Shown: in pieces, positions 17,032-25,886 of the stretch
How positions within the stretch are numbered: position 1 is the stretch's first letter
Layout of the letters: the number at the start of each line of letters is the position of its first letter
Assembly (NCBI RefSeq): GCF_002410825.1
Contig: NZ_DHOS01000047.1
Coordinates: forward strand, 128,990 to 192,989
Length of the DNA stretch: 64,000 nt
Direction: 5' to 3'
Source of the DNA: Proteiniphilum sp. UBA5384
Lineage (GTDB): Bacteria > Bacteroidota > Bacteroidia > Bacteroidales > Dysgonomonadaceae
The notes under the pieces: generated by a model
Told to the model about the DNA's origin: nothing
The model's input: the letters and a program-made list of their open reading frames with translations, nothing else
The model's database searches: none
Made by a program: the position numbers and the translations under genes

Positions 17032-17863
17032 AACTTTCTGCTTTTTTTTCAAAACTGACATATTTTTTAGGATCAATTCTCTTCCCGTGATTAATGATTT
17101 CATAATGTAAATGTGGGCCTGTACTTCTTCCCGAACTGCCCATCAACCCGATCAGTTGTCCACTGTTCACATGATCCCCTGTCTTCACATTGATTTGCCA
17201 GAGATGGGCGTATAATGTCTGGAGATTTTTCTCGTGTTCAATGATCACACATCGTCCGTATCCGCCTTTATAACCTGCAAAAGTGACAATCCCGCTACCG
17301 GTGGTTTTGACGCTGTCTCCCACCTGGCCTTTAAAATCTATACCGGAATGAAACTCCGAGTTCCTTCCTGTGAACGGATTACGGCGATACCCAAACCCGG
17401 AGGTCATATTTCCGTCGGATGGTTTGCCTATAGGTGCGGAATTCAATGTTTCCTCCAGCCCAAGCAACTGTTTTTGATAAAAATCGGCAAATTCATTAAT
17501 GAGGACGATGTCAAAATCAGCGCTTATTCCCCCCGCATTTTCCATTCTCAATTCTTCCAATCCCCTGTCCTGAAGGAATAAATTAATGCGGTACATCCCC
17601 GAATCAATGGTTGCAAAAGCGGTAAGAGCTTTCTGAAGATCAATCTGGCTCTGGACAAAATTTGCCCTTTCCAGCCTTTCCAGATAAAATCTGCTGGTGT
17701 TCTGATAGACCAGAAAGCCGGAGACCAGAATAAAAGAGATGATAAGCAACGAGAGAAACGCCGCGTATTTCCGCCAGTGGACAATGATGTGGGTGGGCAC
17801 CTGACGGACTTTACTTGTCTTCTCTTTGGAATTAACAATTAGAACAGAGGTTTGATGTTTCAT
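17024..17863 (-). CDS. M23 (LytM/peptidoglycan) metallopeptidase
   Basis: The ATG at 17863 gives 279 residues; a TTG two codons upstream is less likely. A single transmembrane helix lies at about residues 31-53 after a short cytoplasmic tail, then a coiled region, then a LytM domain: SGFGYRRNPFTGRNSEFHSG with the zinc-binding H-x3-D (HSGID), TLYAHLWQINVKTGD, and the H-x-H of GPHLHYEI. All expected zinc ligands are present, so it should be an active endopeptidase cutting peptidoglycan cross-links in the periplasm. It overlaps bactofilin by 8 nt, forming the widespread bactofilin-M23 pair linked to cell shape. Confidence 0.92.
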   Translation of the reverse strand: MKHQTSVLIVNSKEKTSKVRQVPTHIIVHWRKYAAFLSLLIISFILVSGFLVYQNTSRFYLERLERANFVQSQIDLQKALTAFATIDSGMYRINLFLQDRGLEELRMENAGGISADFDIVLINEFADFYQKQLLGLEETLNSAPIGKPSDGNMTSGFGYRRNPFTGRNSEFHSGIDFKGQVGDSVKTTGSGIVTFAGYKGGYGRCVIIEHEKNLQTLYAHLWQINVKTGDHVNSGQLIGLMGSSGRSTGPHLHYEIINHGKRIDPKKYVSFEKKAESYG

Positions 17864-18397
17864 TGCCAAAGGTTACGAGTTTTGAGTAAATTACAGCAAA
17901 ATAGCCGGATAGATACCAATTTATATTCAAACGCATTGATTACGAGGTTGGTATGTTGAAAGTTCCGTTGAAAAACACCGGACTACCAAGCAAAAGTAGC
18001 CATAAAATAGTGGATTAAATAGCTGATTACGATTTTTTAATGGACGTTTTCTGTCGCTTTTTGAGTTAAACTCTACGACAGTTTCGTAATTTTTTTTGTT
18101 GTGACAAGTCGCAAAGGAATTATTGCTGATCACGTCATTTACGGGTATAGTGTGCTAATATGCTTAATAATAGATAATTAAATAGAGTCGTGGAAAAATG
18201 GATAAAAAGAATTATTTATTGAGGCTGTAAAGATAAATTAACCATAGGTATGTTATGAAAGTTTAAAAGCGCTGTTTTTTGAGATTATAAAAATAGGCGG
18301 AATAGTATGTGGTCGTATGATTTCGAATATTTTAAAGGCATGGGATGAAAAAATGATTATCTTTGTTTTTTATCATTTATTTAAACGGCAGATAATC
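17864..18397. other. Long divergent intergenic region
   Basis: No coding gene is supported. A possible - strand promoter for the M23-bactofilin pair is TACTTTTG (CAAAAGTA at 17991-17998, + strand reading), with no clear -33 box. A nested hairpin (CTGTCG at 18051 with CGACAG at 18076, enclosing GAGTT/AACTC) is followed by a T-run at about 18091-18098 and would look like a + strand terminator, but no gene precedes it; a small RNA cannot be ruled out. The + strand promoter of the next gene is at the right end. Confidence 0.4.
18358..18365 (+). promoter_or_regulatory. -7 element of the DUF1080 gene
   Basis: TATCTTTG matches TAnnTTTG and lies 33 nt before the ATG at 18398. No good TTTG is seen at -33. 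Confidence 0.5.
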
Positions 18398-19195
18398 ATG
18401 AGGTATAGTAGGTTTTTAATCTTGTTGAGTGTTATTTCGATCACGTTTTTAGCTTCTTGTAATGGTGCGAAGAAAACATCCCAGCCCGAATGGGTGCAGC
18501 TCTTTAATGGTAAGGACTTGTCGGGGTGGATACCCAAAATTACGGGGTATGAAGCAGGTGATAATTTTGGAAATACCTTCCGTGTGGAAGATGGAATGAT
18601 CAAAGTTCGTTACAACGCTTATGATTCGTTTGATAACCGCTTTGGGCATTTGTTCTATCAGGATGAGTTTTCTCACTACAAACTCCGTGTGGAATATCGT
18701 ATAGTAGGGCTTCAATGTCCCGGTGCACCTGATTGGGCATATAAAAATAGTGGTATTATGATCCATGGGCAAACTCCTGAATCAATGGAAATAGATCAGG
18801 ATTTCCCTACTTCCATCGAAGTACAATTACTTGGAAGTGATTCTCTGGTAGAGCGTACCAATATGAATGTTTGTACTCCGGGAACCAATATTGTGATGAA
18901 TGGCGAGTTGATTCTCGATCATTGTATCAACTCCTCTACCGGGTATTTTTATGGTGAAGAGTGGATTACCGCAGAAGTAGAGGTGAGAGGGAATGATGTG
19001 ATAAAACATATTATCAACGGTGATACCGTACTTCAGTATACGCAGCCGCAACTGGATGAACGAGATGAGACTTATCCTTTATTGATTGACCTGAACGATG
19101 GAGATAAGATGCTGAGCAGTGGTACCATCTCCCTGCAGAGCGAAGGGCATCCGATTGATTTCCGGAAAGTAGAGATTATGGTACTGGAGAAATAG
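18398..19195 (+). CDS. DUF1080 (3-keto-disaccharide hydrolase-like) lipoprotein
   Basis: The chosen ATG at 18398 gives a clear lipoprotein signal (FLASC, Cys about 21); upstream in-frame codons overlap the promoter. The 265-residue product contains WVQLFNGKDLSGWIPKITGY, the hallmark start of the DUF1080/laminin-G-like fold, then FRVEDGMIKVRY, FSHYKLRVEYRIVG and NSGIMIHGQTPESM, and ends with ISLQSEGHPIDFRKVEIM, also characteristic. Family members act on 3-keto-glycosides or bind carbohydrate; the exact substrate cannot be read from the sequence. It is a single-gene unit ended by a bidirectional terminator. Confidence 0.9.
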   Translation: MRYSRFLILLSVISITFLASCNGAKKTSQPEWVQLFNGKDLSGWIPKITGYEAGDNFGNTFRVEDGMIKVRYNAYDSFDNRFGHLFYQDEFSHYKLRVEYRIVGLQCPGAPDWAYKNSGIMIHGQTPESMEIDQDFPTSIEVQLLGSDSLVERTNMNVCTPGTNIVMNGELILDHCINSSTGYFYGEEWITAEVEVRGNDVIKHIINGDTVLQYTQPQLDERDETYPLLIDLNDGDKMLSSGTISLQSEGHPIDFRKVEIMVLEK

Positions 19196-19233
19196 CAGGG
19201 AACGGATTTTTATGCCGGTGTATGGGTTATTGT

Positions 19234-19280
19234 ATAATAAAAAAATCCCGACTCTCCTTGAAGCGGGATTTTTTTATTAT
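19234..19280. terminator. Symmetric bidirectional terminator
   Basis: A perfect 17-bp inverted repeat, ATAATAAAAAAATCCCG at 19234-19250 and its complement at 19264-19280, with a 13-nt loop. The A-run on one arm and T-run on the other serve both the DUF1080 gene (+) and pckA (-). Confidence 0.9.
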
Positions 19281-19304
19281 GAGGAAAGCAATGCTTCCTT
19301 TTAT

Positions 19305-20915
19305 TTACAATTTCGGGCCGTAAGCAACGAGTGCTTTTCCGGCTTCATTTCCGGTGAACTTGTCGAAGTTCTTGATGAAGCGAGCGGCGAGGTCTTTCGC
19401 TTTGGTATCCCATTGCGAAGCATCGGCATAAGTGTCGCGAGGATCAAGGATCTTGGAATCAACACCGGGCAGTTCGGTAGGTACTTCAAAATCGAAGTAA
19501 GGAACTTTCTTGGACGGTGCTTTGTCAATCGATCCGTCGAGGATAGCATCGATGATACCACGGGTATCCTTGATGGAGATACGTTTTCCGGTTCCGTTCC
19601 ATCCGGTATTGACCAGATAGGCTTTTGCACCCGATTTCTCCATTTTCTTCACCAGTTCTTCTGCGTATTTGGTGGGGTGGAGCGAAAGGAATGCTGCACC
19701 GAAGCAAGCTGAGAAAGTAGGAGTGGGTTCAGTGATACCACGTTCCGTACCGGCCAGTTTAGCGGTAAACCCTGACAGGAAGTAATACTTGGTCTGTTCA
19801 GGAGTAAGGATAGATACCGGAGGCAATACACCGAAAGCGTCAGCCGAAAGGAAGATTACCTGTTGAGCGGCGGGCCCTTTTGATTTGGGCTTCACGATAT
19901 TTTCAATATGATAGATAGGATAGCTCACACGGGTGTTTTCAGTCACCGAATTATCGGAGAAATCAATCTTGCCGTTTCCATCTACAGTCACATTTTCCAA
20001 CAATGCATCGCGTTTGATGGCGTTGTAAATATCGGGTTCGTTTTCTTTGCTCAGGTTGATAACCTTTGCATAGCAACCGCCTTCGAAGTTGAATACACCG
20101 TCATCATCCCATCCATGTTCGTCGTCTCCAATCAAAAGACGTTTCGGGTCAGTTGAAAGGGTTGTTTTGCCGGTACCGGAGAGTCCGAAGAATACAGCTG
20201 TATTCTTGCCTTCCTTGTCGGTGTTGGCAGAGCAGTGCATTGAAGCAATTCCTTTTAACGGAAGTAAGTAGTTCATGTAAGAGAACATACCTTTTTTCAT
20301 TTCACCACCATACCATGTGCCACCAATCAACTGCATTTTTTCGGTCAGGTTGAAAACGGTAAAAGTTTTGGAGTTCAGTCCCAATTCTTTCCAGTTTTCA
20401 CCGGCGTCGGTTTTGGATGCGTTTATTACCACGAAATCAGGTTCGCCATAATTGGCCAATTCTTCTTCGTTGGGGCGGATAAACATATTCTTAACGAAAT
20501 GAGCCTGCCATGCCACTTCCATGATAAAGCGGATTTTCAGACGGGTATTTTCGTTGGTGCCGCAGAAAGTATCCATCACAAACAGTCTTTTTCCGGAGAG
20601 TTCTTTGGCGGCAATTTTTTTCAGTTCCTGCCATGTGGCCGGAGTGATGGGTTTATTATCGTTTTTATATTCATCGGAAGTCCACCAGATAGTGTCTTTC
20701 GATACATCGTCCATTACGAAGAATTTGTCCTTGGGCGAGCGGCCTGTATAGACACCGGTCATTACGTTTACGGCGCCCAATTCGGTTACCTGACCTTTTT
20801 CAAAACCTTCCAGTTCCGACTTGGTCTCTTCTGTGTAAAGCTGTTCGTATGATGGGTTGTGTACAATTTCTGTCACACCCGTGATGCCATACTTGCTTAA
20901 ATCTAAATTTGCCAT
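19305..20915 (-). CDS. pckA: Phosphoenolpyruvate carboxykinase (ATP)
   Basis: The ATG at 20915 gives 536 residues, the normal ATP-PEPCK length; the in-frame extension upstream encodes nothing conserved and falls in the leader. Family hallmarks are present: GVYTGRSPKDKFFV near residue 57, the P-loop GLSGTGKTTLS at about 242-252, the kinase/metal motif GDDEHGWDDDGVFNFEGGCY just after, and FLSADAFGVLPP. The enzyme interconverts oxaloacetate plus ATP with PEP, CO2 and ADP. In fermentative Bacteroidales it commonly runs in the carboxylating direction toward succinate. The leader is long and hairpin-rich. Confidence 0.97.
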   Translation of the reverse strand: MANLDLSKYGITGVTEIVHNPSYEQLYTEETKSELEGFEKGQVTELGAVNVMTGVYTGRSPKDKFFVMDDVSKDTIWWTSDEYKNDNKPITPATWQELKKIAAKELSGKRLFVMDTFCGTNENTRLKIRFIMEVAWQAHFVKNMFIRPNEEELANYGEPDFVVINASKTDAGENWKELGLNSKTFTVFNLTEKMQLIGGTWYGGEMKKGMFSYMNYLLPLKGIASMHCSANTDKEGKNTAVFFGLSGTGKTTLSTDPKRLLIGDDEHGWDDDGVFNFEGGCYAKVINLSKENEPDIYNAIKRDALLENVTVDGNGKIDFSDNSVTENTRVSYPIYHIENIVKPKSKGPAAQQVIFLSADAFGVLPPVSILTPEQTKYYFLSGFTAKLAGTERGITEPTPTFSACFGAAFLSLHPTKYAEELVKKMEKSGAKAYLVNTGWNGTGKRISIKDTRGIIDAILDGSIDKAPSKKVPYFDFEVPTELPGVDSKILDPRDTYADASQWDTKAKDLAARFIKNFDKFTGNEAGKALVAYGPKL

Positions 20916-21070
20916 CTTAATAAAATTAGGGTTTAATATTATGATTATAAAACTTGCTTGTGAACTAACGCTTTCGTTAAGCAAAACGTGCAGAAACCAA
21001 ACTCGTTTGGATGGTGCCGTTGTGGGGAAACGACCCACTTTAGTGAACCTAAAACAGGCATGCAAAAATA
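20916..21070 (-). promoter_or_regulatory. pckA leader with candidate promoter and hairpins
   Basis: A -7 box TATTTTTG (CAAAAATA at 21063-21070 on +) would give a leader of about 140 nt. Within it are the palindromes CCAAACTCGTTTGG (20997-21010) and TAACG/CGTTA (20966-20979), and a GTGGG/CCCAC pair near 21025-21043. No known riboswitch pattern is recognised. The remaining bases to 21293 hold the upp promoter. Confidence 0.4.
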
Positions 21071-21170
21071 CATAAATTCTTTAAAACAGAAAAATAATTA
21101 AAGAAATTTTTCTTTAATTGGCTGTTTTTTTATCCACACAATACAATTCAACAAAAAAACATGCCAAAAG

Positions 21171-21201
21171 TTTAGTCAAATACGGAAAATCATTACCTTT
21201 G
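21171..21201 (+). promoter_or_regulatory. Promoter of upp
   Basis: TTTA at 21171-21174, a 19-nt spacer, then TACCTTTG at 21194-21201, a good Bacteroidetes -33/-7 pair 92 nt before the ATG. Confidence 0.65.
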
Positions 21202-21293
21202 TTTTCCGGAAATAATTACTTTATTCAGTCAGTTACGGTACCCGTTTGTTTTGCCGCGTGGCAGACTGGAAGAAATAAAAATCGATTCATATA

Positions 21294-21953
21294 ATGGAAG
21301 TAAATAACTTTTCGGACAGTAATTCTTTACTTAACTCTTTTATCCGTGAAATAAGGGATATCACTATTCAGAATGATCGTCTCCGGTTCCGTCGAAACAT
21401 CGAGCGTATTGGGGAGATTATGGCTTACGAAATCAGCAAAGGGTTTAATTATAAAAATATTGAGGTTACTACTCCCCTTGATGTAGTGGAGGTGAGTGTA
21501 CCTGAGGAGCAGGTGGTAATCGCCACTATTCTCAGGGCGGGGCTTCCGTTTCATCACGGAATACTGAATTATTTCGATGGGGCAGAGAACGCTTTTGTCT
21601 CAGCCTACCGGAAATACAAAGAAACGGGTCACCAGTCGTTCGACATTCATATCGAATATATTGCTTCACCCTCCATAGAGGGCAAGACGCTGATTCTGGC
21701 CGACCCGATGCTGGCCACGGGGAGCAGTATGGAATTGACCTATAGGGCGCTGCTTACCCGGGGAACCCCAGCGCATATCCATATAGCCACTATTATTGCC
21801 AGTAGGCAGGCGATCGATTATTGCAGGGCTAACTTCCCGGAAGGGAAAACAACTATTTGGGCTGCTGCCATTGATCCTCTTCTCAATGAGTCTGCATATA
21901 TCGTGCCGGGTATCGGAGATGCCGGAGATCTTGCTTATGGGGAGAAGATCTAA
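21294..21953 (+). CDS. upp: Uracil phosphoribosyltransferase
   Basis: The 219-residue product has the UPRT layout: an N-terminal RFRRNIERIGEIMAYE helix pair, the PRPP-binding loop LILADPMLATGSSM near residues 128-141, and the C-terminal uracil-binding YIVPGIGDAGDLAYGEKI. It converts uracil and PRPP to UMP in pyrimidine salvage. The segment ATILRAGLPFHHGIL near residue 77 is the conserved flexible region. It is a single-gene unit; its stop overlaps the convergent glycosyltransferase stop by 4 nt. Confidence 0.95.
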   Translation: MEVNNFSDSNSLLNSFIREIRDITIQNDRLRFRRNIERIGEIMAYEISKGFNYKNIEVTTPLDVVEVSVPEEQVVIATILRAGLPFHHGILNYFDGAENAFVSAYRKYKETGHQSFDIHIEYIASPSIEGKTLILADPMLATGSSMELTYRALLTRGTPAHIHIATIIASRQAIDYCRANFPEGKTTIWAAAIDPLLNESAYIVPGIGDAGDLAYGEKI

Positions 21954-22939
21954 TCGTAAAAATTTTTTTCAAAAGCCCTGAATTCCCTTTTTTTAAGGAT
22001 TAACCTTTTCCATGCGGCGGATAGAAATCCCGTGCCGTAGCCTGTCAGCTGAATCCAGGCTGCAATAATGCTATAAGCTGCTACACCGAATGAATTATTT
22101 TTTATAAAGGAGTCAATAAAGACTAACAATGAATAAAACAGAGGAATAAATAGAAAGGGAGGGTAGAAAAGAGATAAAAGAAAGCAGAAGGCTATACCAA
22201 CGACAAAAACTGAAGGTAATAAATGTACAGCCTTGAGTGACCTCGGATGTGTAAGATGCAAATTAATTCGTGCGATGCCGGAATTGTATACCTGTTTGAA
22301 AAATTGGGCGAAAGTGCTTCTTCTTTTATGATAGACATAAGCTCCGGGAATAAGCGTAGTATTGAAGTCCTTTTCCAATAGACGTAAGCTAAAATCGATG
22401 TCTTCCCCGAACCGCATTGTCCCATAGCCGCCTAACATGTCAAATGCTTTTTTGGAAACACCCAGGTTAAAACTCCGGGGATTGAATTTTTCCATCGATC
22501 TCCTCCCTCCACGAATGCCGCCGGTAGTAAGGAAAGAGGTCATAGAGTAATTGATTGCTTTTTGGATGGGGGTGAAGGAGGGCAATGCTGCATCAGGCCC
22601 TCCATAAGCATCTGCAAAATGTTCTCCGAGAAAACCGGAGACGGTCTCAATGTAATGAGGAGGGATGATACAATCAGAATCAAAAAAAATCAAATAATCA
22701 TATTTTGCTCTCATTGCACCTGCATTTCTGGTGAGGCCCGGACCAGAATTGGGCTTTTCGAAATAGGTGAGATCGAGCCTGTCGCAGTATTTTTCCACCA
22801 CGATGTTGCTTCTACGGGTTGAGCCATCTTCTACGATGATTACCTCGAATCGTTTATCGGTCTGTTCGCAAAGACTCATAAGAAGTTCGTTCACTTCTTC
22901 GGGACGGTTATAGAGAGGAATAATGATCGAAAAAAACAT
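21950..22939 (-). CDS. Family 2 glycosyltransferase with C-terminal membrane helices
   Basis: The 329-residue product starts directly with the GT-A fold: FFSIIIPLYNRPEEVNELLM, VIIVEDGSTRRSN, and the metal-binding DSD motif in LIFFDSDCIIPP (about residue 91). FGEDIDFSLRL provides the ED acceptor-site pair used by family 2 enzymes. Two or three hydrophobic segments lie at about 240-300, suggesting a membrane-bound enzyme. It probably adds a sugar to an envelope polysaccharide or glycolipid; donor and acceptor are unknown. It stands alone, with a -7 box just upstream. Confidence 0.88.
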   Translation of the reverse strand: MFFSIIIPLYNRPEEVNELLMSLCEQTDKRFEVIIVEDGSTRRSNIVVEKYCDRLDLTYFEKPNSGPGLTRNAGAMRAKYDYLIFFDSDCIIPPHYIETVSGFLGEHFADAYGGPDAALPSFTPIQKAINYSMTSFLTTGGIRGGRRSMEKFNPRSFNLGVSKKAFDMLGGYGTMRFGEDIDFSLRLLEKDFNTTLIPGAYVYHKRRSTFAQFFKQVYNSGIARINLHLTHPRSLKAVHLLPSVFVVGIAFCFLLSLFYPPFLFIPLFYSLLVFIDSFIKNNSFGVAAYSIIAAWIQLTGYGTGFLSAAWKRLILKKREFRAFEKNFYD

Positions 22940-22972
22940 AAGCTATACTCATTTAAGCGACACAAAGTTAAT

Positions 22973-22980
22973 TATTTTAT
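22973..22980 (-). promoter_or_regulatory. -7 element of the glycosyltransferase gene
   Basis: CAAAGTTA on the + strand reads TAACTTTG on the - strand, 34 nt upstream of the ATG at 22939. No convincing -33 box. Confidence 0.45.
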
Positions 22981-23058
22981 TTCAATGGAACTTATCATGA
23001 TGAGAATAGAAGGCGAAATGATATAAAAGAAAAAACTGTTAAATAAATGTGAAAATCA

Positions 23059-23088
23059 TTGAATATTTAAAAAAAAGGAATATCTTTG
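23059..23088 (+). promoter_or_regulatory. Promoter of the thioredoxin-fold lipoprotein gene
   Basis: TTG at 23059-23061, 19-nt spacer, TATCTTTG at 23081-23088; good fit to the Bacteroidetes consensus, 87 nt before the ATG. Confidence 0.65.
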
Positions 23089-23174
23089 TTTTTTCGAAGA
23101 AAATTTGATTTTGTTGTATTGCAAGCGTTGTCGTAAGAAAACAATAATAAGCATGGGGAAAAGTTGTCAGCTAT

Positions 23175-24299
23175 ATGATAAGATGCTCTAGAATAATTAT
23201 TTACTTGCTTGTTTTATATTCCGTCCTATCATGTAAAAATGGAGAAGGGATGATCATCAGGGGGGAGATTTCAAATCTTGAAGTTCCTTATATTCTGGTG
23301 ACCTATCTTTCTGCCGATACACTAGCTATCGATACCGTCCGCGTAAATACAAAAGGAAAGTTCAGTTACACCAACCAAATTGACACCCTTACCTCTTTTT
23401 CTCTCTATCTGAATAATTATGAGAGTGCCGCCGTCGTTTTTGCTGATAAGGGAGAGACCTTAAAAGTGAAGGGTGATGCGCTTTTGCCGGATTTAATAGA
23501 AGTGAGTGGAAATGAGATCAACGATGATCTTATTTTGTTTAAAACCCAAAACCGGGAACTACTTATGCAACGGGGACAATTGTTATTGAACCTGAGTAGG
23601 GAATCTCAATCAGATACTATTACCAATAAGTCGATGATACGCCATGATGAAATGACTAAGTTACAACTGCTTAATCATGAATTGACATCACAGGCGGAAG
23701 AGTTTGTCAAGGCTAATCCAACCAAGCTTTCCAGTCTTATCCTAATTAATAATTTTTTCATGAACAGTGATAATCCTTCAGCCCTAGAGAGGGTTTTGGG
23801 CTATTTGAAAGGAGATGTGGGCAAAACAGAATATGCAGCCCAGCTGAAGTTTTATTCTGAAAAGATCAATCGCTCTGCTGAAGGTGCGCGGATGCCTTAT
23901 TTTATGCTTAAAGATAAAGATGATAAAAATATCTATTCCCATGATTTCAACGGAAAATATCTTTTACTTTCATTTGTTTCCACTGCAGGAATAGAGTCGC
24001 GTGAGACGATCGATCTGCTGAAAGAAGTTTATCAGGTGGTAAATAAAGATAGTGTAGATTTCCTCACAATTTACATCGATTCGGATGTTTACCCGTTGGA
24101 TTACCTGGAGAATGATTCTATTCCATGGAAGGTGGTTCCGGAAAAGAGAAGCTGGGGTGCAGATATTGTGGATGCGTACAATGTGCAATATATACCTTTT
24201 AATATTCTGATCGCTCCCGACGGGAATATCAAGGTACGCAATATTCCCGCCCAGGGAGTAGCGGATGCAATCAGAAATTCTACTACGGAAGAAGATTGA
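23175..24299 (+). CDS. Thioredoxin-fold lipoprotein lacking CxxC (DUF4369-like N-terminus)
   Basis: A 374-residue lipoprotein (SVLSC, Cys20). The N-terminal 100 residues (IIRGEISNLEVPYILVTYL, VNTKGKFSYTN) resemble the DUF4369 beta domain found before TlpA-like domains in Bacteroidetes. A helical middle part follows, then a thioredoxin-like domain from about residue 240 (MPYFMLKDKDDKNIYSHDFN, GKYLLLSFVSTAG). Where active homologues have W-C-x-x-C this protein has SFVSTAGIES, so it cannot be a dithiol oxidoreductase. The cis-Pro region (VQYIPFNILIAPDG) is kept. It may be a binding or chaperone-like relative. The next gene, yifB-like, starts 22 nt later. Confidence 0.85.
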   Translation: MIRCSRIIIYLLVLYSVLSCKNGEGMIIRGEISNLEVPYILVTYLSADTLAIDTVRVNTKGKFSYTNQIDTLTSFSLYLNNYESAAVVFADKGETLKVKGDALLPDLIEVSGNEINDDLILFKTQNRELLMQRGQLLLNLSRESQSDTITNKSMIRHDEMTKLQLLNHELTSQAEEFVKANPTKLSSLILINNFFMNSDNPSALERVLGYLKGDVGKTEYAAQLKFYSEKINRSAEGARMPYFMLKDKDDKNIYSHDFNGKYLLLSFVSTAGIESRETIDLLKEVYQVVNKDSVDFLTIYIDSDVYPLDYLENDSIPWKVVPEKRSWGADIVDAYNVQYIPFNILIAPDGNIKVRNIPAQGVADAIRNSTTEED

Positions 24300-24321
24300 A
24301 TGTAAGAAAAGTCTTGGTAAC

Positions 24322-25860
24322 ATGCTGGTCAAGTTATTTGGAGCGGCAGTACAAGGGATCGAAGCTACGCTCATTACCATTGAGGTGAACTGCTCGAGAG
24401 GGATCAGATTTATGTTGGTAGGTCTGCCCGATACCTCCGTAAAGGAGAGTCATGAGCGCATCGTCTCGGCGATCGAAGTGAACGGATTGAAATTTCCCCG
24501 TCGGCAAATTGTTGTCAATATGTCTCCTGCCGATATCCGCAAGGAGGGGTCAGCGTATGATTTGCCACTTGCCATTGGTATTCTTGCTGCTTCCGGTTCC
24601 GTATCCACTGATAAGCTGGGTGATTACCTGGTGATGGGTGAACTATCGCTTGACGGAACGATTCTCCCTTTGAGAGGGGCATTGCCTATAGCATTGATGG
24701 CGAGGGAAAACGGTCTGAAAGGATTTATCCTGCCCGGGGCAAATGCAAAGGAGGCAGCCGTAGTGCAAGGACTGGAGGTCTATGGTGTGAATAATATCCG
24801 GGAGGTGGTAAGGTTTTTCAATGGAGAATCAAATGTGCCTCTCACCAGTATAGATATTCAGAGGGAATTTTTGGAGAATCGCTCTTCCTTTGAATTTGAT
24901 TTCTCCGAAGTGAAAGGGCAAGAAAATGTAAAACGGGCCCTGGAAGTTGCCGCTGCCGGAGGGCATAATATTCTTATGGTTGGGCCGCCCGGATCCGGCA
25001 AGTCGATGATGGCAAAACGAATGCCCTCTATCCTTCCACCATTTTCTTTGGAGGAGGCAATTGAAACAACCAAAATCCATAGTGTCGCAGGAAAGACAGG
25101 ATTCAACAACTCATTGATGACTAAACGTCCTTTTCGCGCCCCCCATCACACCATTAGTGATGTAGCCATGGTGGGCGGAGGTTCTTATCCACAGCCGGGC
25201 GAGATAAGCCTGGCACATAACGGTATTTTATTTCTCGACGAGTTGCCCGAATTCAGCAGGAATGTGCTCGAAGTGATGCGGCAACCGCTGGAAGACCGTA
25301 AAATCACTATTTCACGTGCTAAGTTTACAGTGGATTATCCGGCTGGATTTATGATGGTGGCGGCGATGAATCCCTGTCCCTGCGGATATCATAACCATCC
25401 CGGTAAGGAGTGCGTATGTCCGCCGGGAGCGGTGCAGAAATACCTGAACAAGGTGTCCGGCCCATTGCTTGACCGGATTGACATACAGATTGAGATTATA
25501 CCTGTTCCCTTCGGGAAGATATCCGATGATACGCCGGCGGAACGGAGTATTGATATTTGTAAACGGGTTGTGAAAGCACGGGAAATTCAATTGCGCAGGT
25601 TCAAAAATAGAATCGGCGTCTTTTGTAATGCACAGATGAATGGAAAGATGCTGCGTGAATATGCCCTTCCTGACCGGACCGGATTGAAGTTATTGCAAAC
25701 AGCCATGGAAAGATTACACCTTTCTGCCCGCGCCTACGACCGTATACTTAAAGTCTCACGTACTATTGCCGATCTCGACAGCAGTAAACAGGTGCAACCA
25801 TCTCATCTGGCAGAAGCGATTAGCTACCGGAACCTTGATAGGGAGGGCTGGGCGTTATAA
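24322..25860 (+). CDS. YifB/ComM family Mg chelatase-like AAA ATPase
   Basis: The ATG at 24322 (MLVKLFGAAVQGIEATLITI) gives 512 residues, the usual family length; the in-frame ATG at 24265 lies inside the preceding gene. The N-terminal Lon-like domain spans about 1-190 (VGLPDTSVKESHERIVSAIE, LPLAIGILAASG). The AAA core has Walker A GPPGSGKSMMAKR near residue 228 and Walker B ILFLDELPEF. A Cys/His cluster CPCGYHNHPGKECVCP and an arginine finger region follow. ComM/YifB helicases promote branch migration during natural transformation; that role here is inferred from the family. Confidence 0.95.
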   Translation: MLVKLFGAAVQGIEATLITIEVNCSRGIRFMLVGLPDTSVKESHERIVSAIEVNGLKFPRRQIVVNMSPADIRKEGSAYDLPLAIGILAASGSVSTDKLGDYLVMGELSLDGTILPLRGALPIALMARENGLKGFILPGANAKEAAVVQGLEVYGVNNIREVVRFFNGESNVPLTSIDIQREFLENRSSFEFDFSEVKGQENVKRALEVAAAGGHNILMVGPPGSGKSMMAKRMPSILPPFSLEEAIETTKIHSVAGKTGFNNSLMTKRPFRAPHHTISDVAMVGGGSYPQPGEISLAHNGILFLDELPEFSRNVLEVMRQPLEDRKITISRAKFTVDYPAGFMMVAAMNPCPCGYHNHPGKECVCPPGAVQKYLNKVSGPLLDRIDIQIEIIPVPFGKISDDTPAERSIDICKRVVKAREIQLRRFKNRIGVFCNAQMNGKMLREYALPDRTGLKLLQTAMERLHLSARAYDRILKVSRTIADLDSSKQVQPSHLAEAISYRNLDREGWAL

Positions 25861-25886
25861 AGAGGAGAAATGGTTACCTCTTTTCA
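25859..25886. terminator. Candidate bidirectional terminator
   Basis: AAAGAGG at 25859-25865 pairs with CCTCTTT at 25877-25883 between the convergent yifB-like and M15 genes; short flanking A and T runs on each side. The stem overlaps both stop regions. Confidence 0.45.

Noticed and set aside
18317..18397. Longer N-terminus of the DUF1080 lipoprotein from the ATG at 18317
   Set aside because: The extension would cover the promoter region and place 27 residues before a complete signal peptide.
19212..19712. A 166-codon + strand frame over the end of pckA
   Set aside because: It begins inside the terminator and is antisense to the conserved C-terminus of pckA.
20954..20970. Rex operator before pckA
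   Set aside because: Only one half-site (TTGTGAA) is seen; the matching TTCACAA half at the proper distance is absent.
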